Source of the DNA: Betaproteobacteria bacterium
GTDB lineage: Bacteria; Pseudomonadota; Gammaproteobacteria; Burkholderiales; Rhodocyclaceae
Direction: 5' to 3'
NCBI GenBank assembly: GCA_016880375.1
Contig: JAEHDO010000069.1
Span: 1-13,974 of the forward strand
DNA: 13,974 bases
The notes below the pieces were generated by a model, which was not told the origin of the DNA, ran no database searches, and was given only the letters and a program-made list of their open reading frames with translations. A program made the position numbers and the translations under genes. Positions 13,966-13,974 of the stretch are shown in pieces (position 1 is the stretch's first letter; each line of letters opens with the position of its first letter).

Positions 13966-13974
13966 CCGGCGCAA

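Noticed and set aside
1..13974. CRISPR arrays, tRNA/rRNA genes, insertion sequences, phage or defence genes
   Set aside because: I saw no regularly spaced repeats, no tRNA-like cloverleaf, and no transposase, integrase or defence-type protein in any frame; nearly all sequence is accounted for by the listed genes.

Overview
The window looks like chromosomal DNA of a high-GC proteobacterium. The gene types and the protein wording (MCE operon tail with an auxiliary lipoprotein, Liv-type ABC cluster beside an acyl-CoA ligase, EtfBA with a ~600-residue acyl-CoA dehydrogenase) point to a betaproteobacterium of the Azoarcus/Thauera/Sterolibacterium kind. That placement is inference from gene style; no marker gene is present. 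There is no tRNA, rRNA, CRISPR array, insertion sequence or phage gene.

Layout. (1) 1-1017: the 3' end of an MCE/Mla-type lipid transport operon, with the C-terminal part of an MlaD-like protein and an outer-membrane auxiliary lipoprotein. (2) 1059-3515: an AMP-forming acyl-CoA ligase and an enoyl-CoA hydratase-family protein, closely linked. (3) 3587-8132: a complete five-gene branched-chain-amino-acid-type (HAAT) ABC importer in the order ATPase (LivG-like), ATPase (LivF-like), periplasmic binding protein, permease (LivH-like), permease (LivM-like), tightly packed with overlapping starts and stops. (4) 8172 to about 8385: a decayed fragment of a second acyl-CoA ligase gene, homologous to the 5' end of the intact gene at 1059. 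(5) 8392-10233, minus strand: acetate kinase (ackA) with its own promoter, preceded by a TetR-family regulator. (6) 10421-13922, plus strand: etfB, etfA and a large acyl-CoA dehydrogenase, closed by a clear intrinsic terminator at 13931-13965. The TetR gene and etfB diverge from a shared region holding a promoter and two related palindromic sites.

Working model (inference): the ABC system imports an unidentified carboxylic acid (fatty, dicarboxylic or aromatic). The ligase turns it into a CoA thioester, the acyl-CoA dehydrogenase oxidises it and passes electrons to EtfBA, and the hydratase-family protein acts on the enoyl-CoA or a related thioester. The TetR protein probably senses an acyl-CoA or the free acid and represses etfBA-acd. 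Acetate kinase, on the opposite strand and without pta in view, could link acetyl phosphate/acetate to the same carbon flow, or may simply be an insertion.

The most notable observations are the ligase pseudogene abutting ackA, an ABC ATPase pair whose degenerate motifs all fall in one of the two composite ATP sites, a hydratase-family protein lacking one of the two catalytic glutamates, and the tandem operator-like sites upstream of etfB. I did not see anything I could defend as a wholly new system.
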